A stretch of DNA of 64,000 nt from an uncultured Clostridia bacterium (GCA_947627465.1 CANQWD010000012.1:17528-81527); one strand, 5' to 3'. Shown: positions 25,560 through 35,095, counted from the first letter of the stretch. Notes: a model not told the origin generated them from the sequence alone. Program-made: numbers and translations.

Positions 25560-26561
25560 ATGAACGGAATAAAGATTTTGGGAACGGGCAGTTACACGCC
25601 CGAATTTACGGCGGATAACGATAAGTTTTCGGAGATTTTGGACACGTCCGACGAGTGGATATTCCCGAGAACGGGAATAAAACAGCGGCATATAGCGACC
25701 GATGTTCCAAACTATTATATGGGAACGCAAGCCGCGCTGAAAGCTCTTGAAAACGCGGGAGTAAGCCCCGAGGCTGTGGAGCTGATAATCGTTTCGACTT
25801 GTACGCCCGACTTCTTTTATCCCGCGATGAGCTGCCTTATCCAAAAGAAGATCGGCGCGAAAAACGCCGCTTGCTTTGATGTGAACAGCGCGTGCACGGG
25901 CTTTATAACGTCGTTGGATATCGCGCAGAAGTATTTGGCGTGCGGAAAGTATAAAAACGTGTTGATAGTTTCAAGCGAGAAGCTGTCGCAGCAAACCGAC
26001 TACACCGACAGAGCGTCGAGCATTCTGTTCGGAGATGCGGCGGGAGCGGTGCTGCTCACGGCTTCCGATAAGCGTTTCAGTTCGTATATGCGGGCAGAGG
26101 GCGACGAGTTCGAGGCTCTGTACTGCAAAATAAACTACGACAACGCCAACTGCCCTTGGTACGGCGATATCGATAAATTCTACGAAAACCGTTTCGACAC
26201 GGATCAAAAGCGGAATTTCCTCGTTCAGGACGGCAAAGCGGTTTATAAATTCGCGGTGAACGCAATGGCGGAGGCAGTTAGAAACGCGGCGGCGGAGGAA
26301 AACCTCGATTTGTCCGAGCTTGATATAGTAATTCCTCATCAAGCAAATCTGCGAATTATCGAAAAAGCGACGGAAATGCTCGGAATACCGAGCGAAAAGG
26401 TCTACACTAATATCGAGCACATGGGCAACGTGTCCAGCGCGTGCATTCCCGTGGCATTGGACGAACTAAACCGCGCGGGCAAGCTACACGAGGGCATGAC
26501 GATTTGCTTTGTCGGCTTCGGCGCGGGACTTACCTATGGCTCGGCCATCGTTGAAACATAA
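25560..26561 (+). CDS. fabH: 3-oxoacyl-ACP synthase III
   Basis: Starts fatty acid synthesis by condensing acetyl-CoA (or branched acyl-CoA) with malonyl-ACP. 333 residues with the Cys-His-Asn triad in NSACTGFITSLD, VIPHQANLRIIEKA and HMGNVSSACIPVAL, and the C-terminal GFGAGLTYGSAIV. ATG 25560 follows AAGGAG; TTG 25557 is in frame but less likely. First gene of the fab/acc operon. Confidence 0.96.
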   Translation: MNGIKILGTGSYTPEFTADNDKFSEILDTSDEWIFPRTGIKQRHIATDVPNYYMGTQAALKALENAGVSPEAVELIIVSTCTPDFFYPAMSCLIQKKIGAKNAACFDVNSACTGFITSLDIAQKYLACGKYKNVLIVSSEKLSQQTDYTDRASSILFGDAAGAVLLTASDKRFSSYMRAEGDEFEALYCKINYDNANCPWYGDIDKFYENRFDTDQKRNFLVQDGKAVYKFAVNAMAEAVRNAAAEENLDLSELDIVIPHQANLRIIEKATEMLGIPSEKVYTNIEHMGNVSSACIPVALDELNRAGKLHEGMTICFVGFGAGLTYGSAIVET

Positions 26562-26622
26562 CGGAATAGATCGACTTAATTTGCCTATATTAAGTTAATG
26601 GGCTTGGAAAGGCGGTGCTGTT

Positions 26623-26877
26623 ATGAGTACAAGAGAAAAAGTAAACGTTATTTTGGATAAAATGAGCGAAAAGCAGCTGCTGGCTATCTTGGGAATGTTT
26701 GAGGAGTGCTTTTCGGCAAATACGGCTGATTCGGAAAACGCGAACGAGTTTTCCGAGGAAGAGCTGAAAAAACGGCGCGAGGCTTTTGATTATATTGAAA
26801 AAATAAGAAAGCCGTATGTCGGTGCCGATGATAAAACAGAGCTTGCCGAAGCGCGCGACGAGAGGTACGGCTTGTGA
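26623..26877 (+). CDS. Putative antitoxin of a PIN-domain toxin-antitoxin pair
   Basis: 84 residues, helical and acidic, with an FSEEELKKRREAFDYIEKI helix and a C-terminal ELAEARDERYGL tail of the kind that wraps around PIN toxins. It precedes the PIN gene with a GTGA overlap, the usual antitoxin-first coupled arrangement. No classic DNA-binding fold is obvious. GAAAGGCGG precedes the start. The assignment rests mainly on the partner. Confidence 0.8.
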   Translation: MSTREKVNVILDKMSEKQLLAILGMFEECFSANTADSENANEFSEEELKKRREAFDYIEKIRKPYVGADDKTELAEARDERYGL

Positions 26878-27287
26878 AGATCCTTATAGACACAAACGTT
26901 ATTATTGATTATGTTTCCGAACGTGAGCCTTTTACAAGCGCTGCCAAAAAAATATTTGCCTTATGTCTTGAAAACAAGGTTGAGGGATTTATAGCAGCGC
27001 ACTCAATTCCCGACGCGTACTATATTTTAAGAAAAACATTTTCGGATAAAGAACGCAGAGCCGCACTTTTGTTGGTTTGCAGATTAACTGAAGTTGTCGG
27101 TGTTGACGGCGGTAGGCTTGCGGCGGCTTTGAATAAAGAGAATTTCCGCGACTTCGAGGATTGTCTCCAAGACGAGTGCGCGGTGGCTTGTAAGGCGGAT
27201 TACATCATAACCCGCAACGTAAAGGACTTTTCGGAAAGCAAGGTAAAGGCGATAAGCCCCGAAGATTTTATAAAGCTTGCCGCCTGA
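26874..27287 (+). CDS. PIN-domain ribonuclease toxin (VapC-like)
   Basis: 137 residues of the PIN fold: MKILIDTNVIIDYVSEREPF supplies the first metal Asp, SIPDAYYIL a middle acidic residue, and DFEDCLQDECAVACKADYII with TRNVKDF the later acidic cluster. VapC-type toxins cut RNA, often tRNA. It starts at GTG inside the antitoxin stop. The pair sits between fabH and fabG in the same direction with no obvious separate promoter, so it should be co-transcribed with essential lipid genes. Confidence 0.9.
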   Translation: MKILIDTNVIIDYVSEREPFTSAAKKIFALCLENKVEGFIAAHSIPDAYYILRKTFSDKERRAALLLVCRLTEVVGVDGGRLAAALNKENFRDFEDCLQDECAVACKADYIITRNVKDFSESKVKAISPEDFIKLAA

Positions 27288-27306
27288 CAAAAGAAAGGAA
27301 ATAAAA

Positions 27307-28044
27307 ATGAGCAAAACAGCACTTATAACGGGTTCAGCGAGAGGAATAGGCGCGGCGATAGCGCTTAGACTTGCGAAAGACGGCTTTGACATCGCGCTGA
27401 ACGACATCAGCGAAAAGAGTTTTGAGAATAACGATATAATCGAGAAAATAACGGCTTTGGGAGTTCGGTGTGAAAAGTATATCGCGGACGTTTCGAGCCA
27501 CGACGAATGCGCCGAATTGGCGAAAAAAGTCAAGGCAGACTTCGGCACGATAGACGCGCTTGTAAACAACGCGGGCATAACGCGCGACGGCTTGCTGCTC
27601 AGAATGAGCGAGGAAAATTACGACGACGTTATCCGCATAAACCAAAAGTCCGTGTTTAATATGACAAAGCACGTCGGCGCGGTAATGCTCCGTCAAAAGA
27701 GCGGGCGTATCGTGAATTTGGCGAGCGTTGCGGGTCTTTACGGAAACCCCGGTCAAATGAACTATTCGGCGAGCAAGGGCGCGGTTGTCGCAATGACGAA
27801 AACAGCCGCGAAAGAGCTTGGTTCGCGCGGAATTGCGGTAAACGCCGTTGCTCCCGGATTTATCAAAACTCCGATGACCGATAAGCTCACCGAAGAACAG
27901 AAAGCCGCTATGTTAAAGCAAATTGCTATGGGACGATACGGAGAGCCGGAAGAAGTCGCGAATGTAGTTGGATTTTTGTGCAGCGACAGCGCAAGCTACG
28001 TTACTGGGCAGACGATCGAGATAAGCGGCGGCTTAATGATGTAA
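27307..28044 (+). CDS. fabG: 3-oxoacyl-ACP reductase
   Basis: NADPH-dependent short-chain dehydrogenase reducing 3-oxoacyl-ACP. 245 residues: TGSARGIGAAIALRLA cofactor loop, NNAGITRDGLL, the catalytic Ser in NLASVAGLYG and the YSASKGAVVAMTK Tyr-Lys pair, ending YVTGQTIEISGGLMM. ATG 27307 follows AAAGGA; the frame is open from 27277 but that overlaps the PIN gene. Confidence 0.96.
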   Translation: MSKTALITGSARGIGAAIALRLAKDGFDIALNDISEKSFENNDIIEKITALGVRCEKYIADVSSHDECAELAKKVKADFGTIDALVNNAGITRDGLLLRMSEENYDDVIRINQKSVFNMTKHVGAVMLRQKSGRIVNLASVAGLYGNPGQMNYSASKGAVVAMTKTAAKELGSRGIAVNAVAPGFIKTPMTDKLTEEQKAAMLKQIAMGRYGEPEEVANVVGFLCSDSASYVTGQTIEISGGLMM

Positions 28045-28093
28045 ATTAGGAGAAATAACGCGGCGGAAAGCCGATTTGAGGAGAATAAATTTT

Positions 28094-29332
28094 ATGAGCG
28101 ACAAAAGAGTAGTAATAACGGGATTGGGCTGTCTGACCCCCTGCGGAAACTCACCGGAGGAGCTTTGGACAAATCTTTTGGCGGGAAAGCACGGCTTCGA
28201 GCTTGACAGTTGGTTTCCCGAGGAACCCGAAACAAAGGGCGTTGTGGCGCGCGTCAAGAATTTCGACCCGTCCGCGCTGTTCGACAAAAAAGAGATCCGC
28301 AGAAACGATGTTATCGTGCAGTACGCGGTGTATTGCGCAGATCAGGCGTTAAAAGACGCGGGAACGGATTTCAAAGATCTCGACCCGTTCAGAGTGGGCT
28401 GCGTTATCGGCAGCGGCATAGGCGGCATTTACACCACCGACGAGGAAATGCGAACTTACCGCGATAAAGGCAGCAAGCGCGTTTCCGTGTTTACGATAAC
28501 CAAGATGATAGGAAATATGGCGGCGGGCGAAGTCGCTATCAGAACGGGCTTTAAAGGCTCAAACTTCTGCGTAACGACCGCGTGCGCTTCGGGTACGCAG
28601 TCGATAGGCGAGGCGTTCCGCTCAATAAAGCACGGATATCTCGACGCGGCGATAGCGGGCGGCACGGAGTGCGCCGATATCGGGTTCTGCTACGCGGCGT
28701 TCAACAATATGAAAGCGATAACGCGTTCGCAGGACGTCGACCGCGCGTCGATACCGTTCGACGCGGAGCGTAACGGATTTGTGCTCGGCAGCGGCTGCGG
28801 TCTGGCAGTTCTTGAAGAATACGAGCACGCGAAAGCCCGCGGCGCGAAAATTTACGCGGAGATATGCGGTTACGGCTCGACGTGCGACGCGTACCACGAA
28901 ACCAGTCCCGACCCCGAGGGCAAGGGCGGCGCGAAAGCTATGGAATTTGCGGTAAAAGAAGCGGGCATAGACTTCGCCGAGGTAAATTACATCAACGCGC
29001 ACGGCACGGGAACTCACATGAACGACGCTACCGAAACGAAGTCAATAAAGGCGGTGTTCGGCGAACACGCTAAGGATATCGCGGTAAATTCCACGAAGTC
29101 GATGACGGGGCATTTGCTCGGCGCGGCGGGCGGCGTGGAAGCGATAGTCACCGCGCTTTCGATAAAGAACAATAAAATACACAAAACATTGGGCTATAAA
29201 ACTCCCGACCCCGAGTGCGATCTTGATTACGTCACTGAGGGCGCAAGAGATTTGAAAATCACGGCGGCGCTGTCGAACTCGCTCGGGTTCGGCGGTCACA
29301 ACGGCTGCATTTGCTTAAAGCCCGTTGATTAA
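28094..29332 (+). CDS. fabF: 3-oxoacyl-ACP synthase II
   Basis: Elongating condensing enzyme, 412 residues. Catalytic triad seen in TTACASGTQSIGEAF (Cys), INAHGTGTHMNDATE (His) and KSMTGHLLGAAGGVEA (Lys and His); ends NSLGFGGHNGCICLK. GAGGAG precedes ATG 28094. In the window it is the only KASII, so it should do all elongation steps after FabH. Confidence 0.96.
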   Translation: MSDKRVVITGLGCLTPCGNSPEELWTNLLAGKHGFELDSWFPEEPETKGVVARVKNFDPSALFDKKEIRRNDVIVQYAVYCADQALKDAGTDFKDLDPFRVGCVIGSGIGGIYTTDEEMRTYRDKGSKRVSVFTITKMIGNMAAGEVAIRTGFKGSNFCVTTACASGTQSIGEAFRSIKHGYLDAAIAGGTECADIGFCYAAFNNMKAITRSQDVDRASIPFDAERNGFVLGSGCGLAVLEEYEHAKARGAKIYAEICGYGSTCDAYHETSPDPEGKGGAKAMEFAVKEAGIDFAEVNYINAHGTGTHMNDATETKSIKAVFGEHAKDIAVNSTKSMTGHLLGAAGGVEAIVTALSIKNNKIHKTLGYKTPDPECDLDYVTEGARDLKITAALSNSLGFGGHNGCICLKPVD

Positions 29333-29357
29333 GGAATAAGCGAAAGAGGAGCAGATC

Positions 29358-29837
29358 ATGACATTAAAGGATAAAGGACCTCGCCAGATCGAGGATACTA
29401 TTGAGTGCGTTGAGGAATTGGCGCGTATATTGAAAGAAAACGACCTCGGCAGCATTAAGATCAGCACCGAGGATATCGACATTAAAATCGAGGGCAAGAG
29501 ATGTCCTCCGCCGCCCGTCGGCGTTATGCCGCCCGTAATGGGTGCGGCTTCCGCGGCGGCTGCGGACGTTCAGCCTGCGGAAAAGCCCGTTTCCGCAGAA
29601 AAAGGAAACTTCATCACAAGTCCGATAATCGGCACGTTCTACAGTTCGCCAAGTCCCGAAAAACCGAGCTTCGTTAAACTAGGCGACACGGTAAACGCGG
29701 GCGACGTGGTTTGCATTATCGAGAGTATGAAGCTGATGAACGAGATAAACAGCGAGTTCTCGGGCAAGGTCGCCGAAATTTACGTAAACAACGGCGACAG
29801 CGTCGAATACGGACAGAAGCTTATGCGTATAGAGTGA
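29358..29837 (+). CDS. accB: Biotin carboxyl carrier protein of acetyl-CoA carboxylase
   Basis: 159 residues: an N-terminal helical part (1-55), a Pro/Ala-rich linker ([18 protein letters not shown]) and the C-terminal biotinyl domain with the biotinylated Lys in [32 protein letters not shown] is the usual thumb-containing entry to the domain. 25 nt after fabF. Confidence 0.96.
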   Translation: MTLKDKGPRQIEDTIECVEELARILKENDLGSIKISTEDIDIKIEGKRCPPPPVGVMPPVMGAASAAAADVQPAEKPVSAEKGNFITSPIIGTFYSSPSPEKPSFVKLGDTVNAGDVVCIIESMKLMNEINSEFSGKVAEIYVNNGDSVEYGQKLMRIE

Positions 29838-29845
29838 GGTAAAAA

Positions 29846-30280
29846 ATGATTTTGAACCAAGAACAAATTAAGGAAATTATCCCGCACCGCGACCCGTTTC
29901 TTCTGATAGACGAGGTAACGGAGTTGGAGCCGGGCGTTTCGGTCACGGCGAAAAAGTATCTGAAGCCCGACGAGTATTGGTTCAAGGGGCATTTCCCCGG
30001 ACAGCCTGTAACTCCCGGCGTTCTGATGATAGAAATGCTGGCGCAGGCGGGCGCTGTGTGCGCGTTGTCGCTTCCCGAAAACAAGGGAAAGATAGCGTTT
30101 TTCGCTGGTATAGACAAGGCGCGTTTCAGAGGTCAGGTTCTGCCCGGCGATACGTTGGAATTAAACGTCACAATGACGGATAAAAAGGGCGCTATCGGTT
30201 TCGGAAAGGCCGTCGCCAAGGTGAACGGCAAAAAAGTCGTTACCGCCGAGATAAGTTTCGCGGTTGCCGACCCGAAATGA
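29846..30280 (+). CDS. fabZ: 3-hydroxyacyl-ACP dehydratase
   Basis: Hot-dog fold dehydratase making trans-2-enoyl-ACP. 144 residues with PHRDPFLLIDEV, the catalytic His in HFPGQPVTPGVLMIEMLAQ, and FRGQVLPGDTLEL. Nine nt after accB. No enoyl-ACP reductase (FabK, FabI or FabL) follows in this operon, unlike many Clostridia. Confidence 0.96.
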   Translation: MILNQEQIKEIIPHRDPFLLIDEVTELEPGVSVTAKKYLKPDEYWFKGHFPGQPVTPGVLMIEMLAQAGAVCALSLPENKGKIAFFAGIDKARFRGQVLPGDTLELNVTMTDKKGAIGFGKAVAKVNGKKVVTAEISFAVADPK

Positions 30281-30307
30281 GAAGCCGTTCAAGGAGCGTG
30301 AGTTTTT

Positions 30308-30691
30308 ATGAGCGATTTGTGGAAAGGACTGCTCAGAGCGGGGCACGATATCGGCAGAGAAGTGGGAGACCTCGCCCGCCGCAAAGCCGACCGCGACCGT
30401 CAGGAGCAGGACAGAGAACGTCAGCGCAAGGAAGAGCAGGAGCGCCGCGAGTATGAAATGCGCCGTCAAGAGGAAGAACGCGCTCGTCAGAGAGAGGACG
30501 AGGAACGCCGACGTCGGTACGAGGAAGAACAGCGCCTTCGGCAGCAACAGCAGCAATTCCCGGGCGGCAGTTCGGAACTTGAAGCGGAACGCGTAAAGCT
30601 CGAACGGGAGCGGCTCGCGCTGGAACGTGAAAAGATAGAGCTTGAACGCGCACGGATACAGGCGGAGCGCGACAAGCTCAATAAAGGATAA
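30308..30691 (+). CDS. Highly charged coiled-coil protein, 127 aa
   Basis: Not recognised. Apart from a short amphipathic start (MSDLWKGLLRAGHDIGREV), the protein is nearly all Arg, Glu, Gln and Lys in heptad-like patterns, forming two long helices (about 20-80 and 90-127) separated by QQQQQFPGGSS. The N-terminal amphipathic helix could bind a membrane or partner. It sits in the fab/acc operon between fabZ and accC with a plausible ribosome site (AAGGAG). Whether it touches lipid enzymes is unknown. Confidence 0.8.
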   Translation: MSDLWKGLLRAGHDIGREVGDLARRKADRDRQEQDRERQRKEEQERREYEMRRQEEERARQREDEERRRRYEEEQRLRQQQQQFPGGSSELEAERVKLERERLALEREKIELERARIQAERDKLNKG

Positions 30692-30730
30692 AACGGCATT
30701 TACATTATATAAAAAGCGGAGTAATGGAAG

Positions 30731-32080
30731 ATGTTTAACAAGATACTTATAGCCAATCGCGGCGAGATAGCCATTCGTATAATGAGAGCCTGTCGGGAGC
30801 TTGGAATAAAGACCGCTGCGGTGTATTCAACGGCGGACAAAGCCGCGCTCCACGCGCAGATAGCGGACGAGGCGGTGTGTATAGGTCCCGCGCCGTCAAA
30901 GGACAGCTATCTCAATACGAAGTCGATAATCGCGGCTTGCGAGGTGACGGGCGCGGACGCGCTTCATCCGGGTTTCGGATTTTTGTCGGAAAACGCGGAT
31001 TTCGCGCGGCTGTGCGAGAAGTGCGGCATAACGTTCATAGGTCCCTCGCCGCAGACCATGGAGGAAATGGGCGACAAGGCTCACGCGCGGCAAACTATGA
31101 TAAACGCGGGAGTGCCCGTAATTCCCGGCTCGGACGGCATTGTGCCCGATATTGACGCGGCGAAGAAGATCTGTAAGGAGATAGGTTATCCCGTTATGGT
31201 GAAAGCCACGGCGGGCGGCGGCGGTCGCGGTATCCGCATGGTTGAAAACGAAGCCGACCTGGAAGCGAAATTTGCCGAAGCGCAGTCCGAAGCGCTTGCG
31301 TGTTTCGGCAACGGCGATTTGTATATAGAGAAGTTCGTCGTGAACCCGCGCCATATCGAGGTTCAGCTTCTCGCGGACAACTACGGCAACGTCGTTCATC
31401 TCGGCGAACGCGACTGTTCGCTTCAGCGGCGCAATCAAAAGGTTCTGGAAGAAAGCCCCAGCCCCATTATGACGGAGGAGCTTCGCGCGAAAATGGGCGC
31501 GGCGGCTGTCGCGGCGGCAAAGGCTTGCGGATATCGGAACGCGGGTACTATCGAGTTCCTTGTTGATAAGGACAAGAATTTCTATTTTATGGAAATGAAC
31601 ACGCGTATTCAAGTGGAACACCCCGTAACGGAGTTCGTCACGGGAATTGACCTTGTAAAGGCGCAGATACGCGTCGCGGGCGGCGAGCCGCTGTGGTTCA
31701 CTCAAGACGACGTGAAAGTCACGGGGCACGCTATCGAGTGCAGAATAAACGCCGAGGACCCGCGGAACAACTTCCGTCCTTGCCCCGGCATGATACGGAA
31801 TATACACGTTCCCGGCGGTTTCAACGTGAGGATAGACAGCGCGGCTTACGCGGGCTATGAGATACCGCCCCAGTACGACAGCATGATAGCGAAGCTGATC
31901 GTCAAGGGCGAGAACAGGGAAGAAGCGATAAGCAAAATGCGCGTTGCTCTTTCGGAATTTATTATTGACGGCGTGGAGACCAATATCGATTTCCATTTGC
32001 GCTTATTAAAGAATGAGTTTTTCGAGCGCGGAGAGTTTGACAACGGTTTTCTCAACCGCACGAATATAATGGATAACTAA
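30731..32080 (+). CDS. accC: Acetyl-CoA carboxylase, biotin carboxylase subunit
   Basis: ATP-grasp enzyme carboxylating biotin on AccB. 449 residues: [20 protein letters not shown] start, [14 protein letters not shown], the glycine-rich lid [33 protein letters not shown], and metal and catalytic blocks [18 protein letters not shown] and [13 protein letters not shown]. This carboxylase could also serve the carboxyltransferase set at 58.6-62 kb. Confidence 0.97.
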   Translation: MFNKILIANRGEIAIRIMRACRELGIKTAAVYSTADKAALHAQIADEAVCIGPAPSKDSYLNTKSIIAACEVTGADALHPGFGFLSENADFARLCEKCGITFIGPSPQTMEEMGDKAHARQTMINAGVPVIPGSDGIVPDIDAAKKICKEIGYPVMVKATAGGGGRGIRMVENEADLEAKFAEAQSEALACFGNGDLYIEKFVVNPRHIEVQLLADNYGNVVHLGERDCSLQRRNQKVLEESPSPIMTEELRAKMGAAAVAAAKACGYRNAGTIEFLVDKDKNFYFMEMNTRIQVEHPVTEFVTGIDLVKAQIRVAGGEPLWFTQDDVKVTGHAIECRINAEDPRNNFRPCPGMIRNIHVPGGFNVRIDSAAYAGYEIPPQYDSMIAKLIVKGENREEAISKMRVALSEFIIDGVETNIDFHLRLLKNEFFERGEFDNGFLNRTNIMDN

Positions 32081-32109
32081 CGGCGAAAAGCTGATGACAG
32101 AGGAAAATT

Positions 32110-32991
32110 ATGGCTTCAATAGAGGATTTGTTTAAGGTAGTAAAAAACCGCTTTACGGATGACAGCCGTCCCGCGGCGAAGTCCAAAGGCGTGGAAATAC
32201 CGCAGGATCTGCTGTTCAAATGTCCGCGCTGCGGAAACGTGGTGTATAACGAGGAATTTCGGCGGGCTTTAAAGGTCTGTCCGAAATGCGGTTATCATGC
32301 GCGTTTGACGTGGCAGGAGCGTCTGGAATTGACGGTTGACGCGGACAGCTTCAGAGAGTTCGACGCGGGGTTGAAGTCTCTGAACCCCATAGGCTTTCCG
32401 AGATATGAGGAAAAAGTCGCGAAAATGGGCGAGCAGTGCTGTACGAACGAGGCGGCTGTCACGGGAGAGTGTACTATACGCGGCTATCGGTGCGTGCTCG
32501 GCATTATGGACAGTCATTTCATGATGGCGAGTATGGGAAGCGTAGTCGGCGAGAAGATCACAAGAGCGTTCGAGTACGCGACCGAGCGCGGGCTTCCCGT
32601 GATTATGTTCACGGCAAGCGGCGGCGCGCGTATGCAGGAGGGTATAATTTCCCTTATGCAGATGGCAAAGACCTCGGGCGCGGCAAAACGTCACAGCGAC
32701 GCGGGCGGATTATACATTACCGTGCTCACCGACCCGACGACGGGCGGCGTTGAAGCGTCATTCGCCAGTCTCGGCGATATTATCATTGCCGAGCCAAAAG
32801 TGCTTATTGGATTTGCGGGGCGCAGAGTTATTCAGGACACGATACGTCAGCGCTTGCCCGACGATTTTCAGAGCGCGGAGTTCCAAGAGGAATGCGGCTT
32901 CGTCGATACGATAGTCGAGCGCGGAATGATGCGGAAAGCATTGTCGAATATTCTTAAACTTCACGGTTTCCCGAAAGAAACGGCAAAATAA
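32110..32991 (+). CDS. accD: Acetyl-CoA carboxylase carboxyltransferase subunit beta
   Basis: 293 residues. The N-terminal zinc ribbon is seen as FKCPRCGNVVYNE and VCPKCGYHAR; the crotonase-like carboxyltransferase core has ASGGARMQEGIISLMQM and PTTGGVEASFASLGDI, ending in the AEPKVLIGFAGRRVI segment. Works with AccA; the two are separated here by two unknown genes. Confidence 0.96.
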   Translation: MASIEDLFKVVKNRFTDDSRPAAKSKGVEIPQDLLFKCPRCGNVVYNEEFRRALKVCPKCGYHARLTWQERLELTVDADSFREFDAGLKSLNPIGFPRYEEKVAKMGEQCCTNEAAVTGECTIRGYRCVLGIMDSHFMMASMGSVVGEKITRAFEYATERGLPVIMFTASGGARMQEGIISLMQMAKTSGAAKRHSDAGGLYITVLTDPTTGGVEASFASLGDIIIAEPKVLIGFAGRRVIQDTIRQRLPDDFQSAEFQEECGFVDTIVERGMMRKALSNILKLHGFPKETAK

Positions 32992-33002
32992 AGGAGAATA
33001 AG

Positions 33003-33569
33003 ATGGCGGAATACGACGTCAACAAATTCTATCCGTGGATAAAAGCCTATGCCGCCGAGAACGGTGTATTCGGCGTTATGACCTATGAGAAAAACGGCAA
33101 ACAGGGTGAGTTTACCCCGATAGGCGAAAATATCCCGTGGCATCCTTACGCCGATACGCTCGGTGTATTCTATGTTCACGACAACGGTGACATTTTTGAG
33201 TTGGTGCGAAACGATATGCTGCCCGACGGAATGACCGAGGACGAGCTTTACGAAACGGCTTGCCGCAATTTGCTGAATGATGTTGAATTTCACATTCAGC
33301 AAGCAAATTACGGCGGTTGGGGAGTGATATGCGGCGGTAATTTCGAGGCGAGCAGCATACTTCTGATGAACGTTTTGAACGGTATCGGCGAGCAATACGG
33401 CGGCGATTTTTACTTCGCCGTGCCCGCGCGCGATATGATGATCACCGCAGCGGAGAATGACAAGAAGCAGATAAAGGGCTTGAAAAAAGTGATAAAGAAT
33501 ATTACGAAAAACGGCGAATTTCCGCTTTCGACCGCAATATTCAAGTGGGAGTATAAAAATGTCGGTTAA
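33003..33569 (+). CDS. Hypothetical protein between accD and accA, 188 aa
   Basis: Soluble protein with segments VFYVHDNGDIFELVRNDML and FYFAVPARDMMITAAENDKK. The second recalls the end of DUF1444/YtpQ-like proteins, but the match is weak and I would not name it. A good AAAGGAG ribosome site precedes the start. The stop overlaps the next gene by 11 nt. It interrupts the normally adjacent accD-accA pair. Confidence 0.75.
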   Translation: MAEYDVNKFYPWIKAYAAENGVFGVMTYEKNGKQGEFTPIGENIPWHPYADTLGVFYVHDNGDIFELVRNDMLPDGMTEDELYETACRNLLNDVEFHIQQANYGGWGVICGGNFEASSILLMNVLNGIGEQYGGDFYFAVPARDMMITAAENDKKQIKGLKKVIKNITKNGEFPLSTAIFKWEYKNVG

Positions 33570-34191
33570 GTTTACGCAAGAATGGGTAGAACAGGCGGTG
33601 CGAAAGCTTTTGGGCAAGGAAGAGATTGAGGGAGCGGATTTGGCTTGGATAAAGTATCTGTCAATAGGCGAGAGTTTCGATAATGATTTTTTTATCGAGA
33701 CGTCGCTTGAAGCGCCGCCCAAACCCTTTGTAGATACGGACGGCGGCGACGAGTGGATGTTTTGTCTGCGCGGCGGCGATATAGCAAACCTTGTTGAATG
33801 TTACAAGAACGGAGAAACGCCCGTGCAGCTTTCGATGTTCGGTCTTGAGAGCGAAGATGAAAAGTGGGAAGAATACGCAAATTCCGACAAAGCTGAAAAG
33901 TTGTGGGGCGATTTCTCGGAAAGCGTTTCGAGCGAACGCTATTACGAGCAGCACGACGACGCGGAGTTTGACGCTTGGTATGAGGGCGTTAGCCGCGGCA
34001 TAGCGAGCGACGTTCCGCTTTTTACGGGCGTTGAGGTTCTGCGGATAAAGGGTTTGGAGTTCCCCGATTTCGCGTTTTTGGAGAGCTTTCCCGATTTGCG
34101 GGTCGCGGAATTTGTCGAAACAACATTTCATTCGGCAAATAATATTGAAAAGCTGAACGGGCTTGAACAGCTTAGCTGCTATTTGGACTGA
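33559..34191 (+). CDS. Hypothetical acidic protein between accD and accA, 210 aa
   Basis: Acidic, soluble, Trp/Glu-rich protein of unknown family. The last 60 residues look like one or two leucine-rich-type turns (VEVLRIKGLEFPDFAFLES, then FPDLRVAEFVETT and NGLEQLSCYLD). It overlaps the preceding gene by 11 nt, so the two are probably translated together. Composition and context resemble small immunity-type proteins, which is conjecture. Confidence 0.75.
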   Translation: MSVKFTQEWVEQAVRKLLGKEEIEGADLAWIKYLSIGESFDNDFFIETSLEAPPKPFVDTDGGDEWMFCLRGGDIANLVECYKNGETPVQLSMFGLESEDEKWEEYANSDKAEKLWGDFSESVSSERYYEQHDDAEFDAWYEGVSRGIASDVPLFTGVEVLRIKGLEFPDFAFLESFPDLRVAEFVETTFHSANNIEKLNGLEQLSCYLD

Positions 34192-34223
34192 CGGCGGCAT
34201 AAAATTTTGTGAGGGTAATCAAC

Positions 34224-35027
34224 ATGAGTAATTTAACGGCTTGGGAGCGAATGACTTTAGTTCATGATAAGAAACGCCCCACGGTGAACGACTATATTCC
34301 CGCGATATTCACGCGGTTTATGGAGTTCCACGGAGACAGGTATTTCGGCGACGACGCGGCGATAATCGGCGGCATCGGTTTTTTGTCCGATACGCCCGTT
34401 ACCGTTATAGCGCAGGTCAAAGGGCGCAATCTTGAGGAGAACAAACGCACTAACTTCTCAATGCCGCACCCCGAGGGGTATCGAAAGGCGCTGCGGCTTG
34501 CAAAACAAGCCGAAAAGTTCCACAGACCCATCATCTGTTTTGTGGACACTCCCGGCGCGTACTGCGGCATTGAAGCCGAGGAACGCGGTCAGGGCGAAGC
34601 GATAGCGCGAAATCTTTACGAGTTTATGACGCTGAAAACCCCTATTGTTTCCATAATTTTGGGCGAGGGCGGAAGCGGCGGCGCGCTGGCGCTTGCCGTC
34701 TGCGACGAGCTTGCAATGCTTGAAAACGCGCTTTACAGCGTAATTTCTCCGCGCGGCGCGGCGTCTATTTTGTGGAAAGACGGCTCCAAAGAGCGCGAAG
34801 CTTGTGAAATTCTCAAAATCACTGCCGAAGATCTGACAAAATTCGGCGTTTGCGACAAAATAATCAAAGAACCCGACGGCGGCGCGCAAAACGCTCCAGA
34901 GCAAGCTGCAGACAGCATTTACGAGTATCTTGCGGACGCTGTGTCCCGCATGAAAGCGGTAAATCCCGGGGAGCTTTTGGAACGCCGTTATCAAAAGTTT
35001 AGAAAAATCGGAATGTTTGCTGAATAA
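34224..35027 (+). CDS. accA: Acetyl-CoA carboxylase carboxyltransferase subunit alpha
   Basis: 267 residues, slightly short for the family but complete from the TAWERMTLVHDKKRP start. Core motifs: MEFHGDRYFGDDAAIIGGIG, FSMPHPEGYRKALRLAKQA, CFVDTPGAYCGIEAEERGQ and LGEGGSGGALALAVCDE, ending with the RYQKFRKIGMF tail. Start ATG 34224 follows GAGGGT; the frame is open from 34209. Last gene of the fab/acc operon. Confidence 0.96.
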   Translation: MSNLTAWERMTLVHDKKRPTVNDYIPAIFTRFMEFHGDRYFGDDAAIIGGIGFLSDTPVTVIAQVKGRNLEENKRTNFSMPHPEGYRKALRLAKQAEKFHRPIICFVDTPGAYCGIEAEERGQGEAIARNLYEFMTLKTPIVSIILGEGGSGGALALAVCDELAMLENALYSVISPRGAASILWKDGSKEREACEILKITAEDLTKFGVCDKIIKEPDGGAQNAPEQAADSIYEYLADAVSRMKAVNPGELLERRYQKFRKIGMFAE

Positions 35028-35066
35028 TTTTGGTAAAAATTACCCGTATTTTTTTCGTATCACCTC

Positions 35067-35095
35067 TTGATTATTTTCGGTGATTGATTTATAAT
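35067..35095 (+). promoter_or_regulatory. Promoter for acpP
   Basis: TTGATT and TATAAT with a 17-nt spacer, about 90 nt before acpP. Confidence 0.65.
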
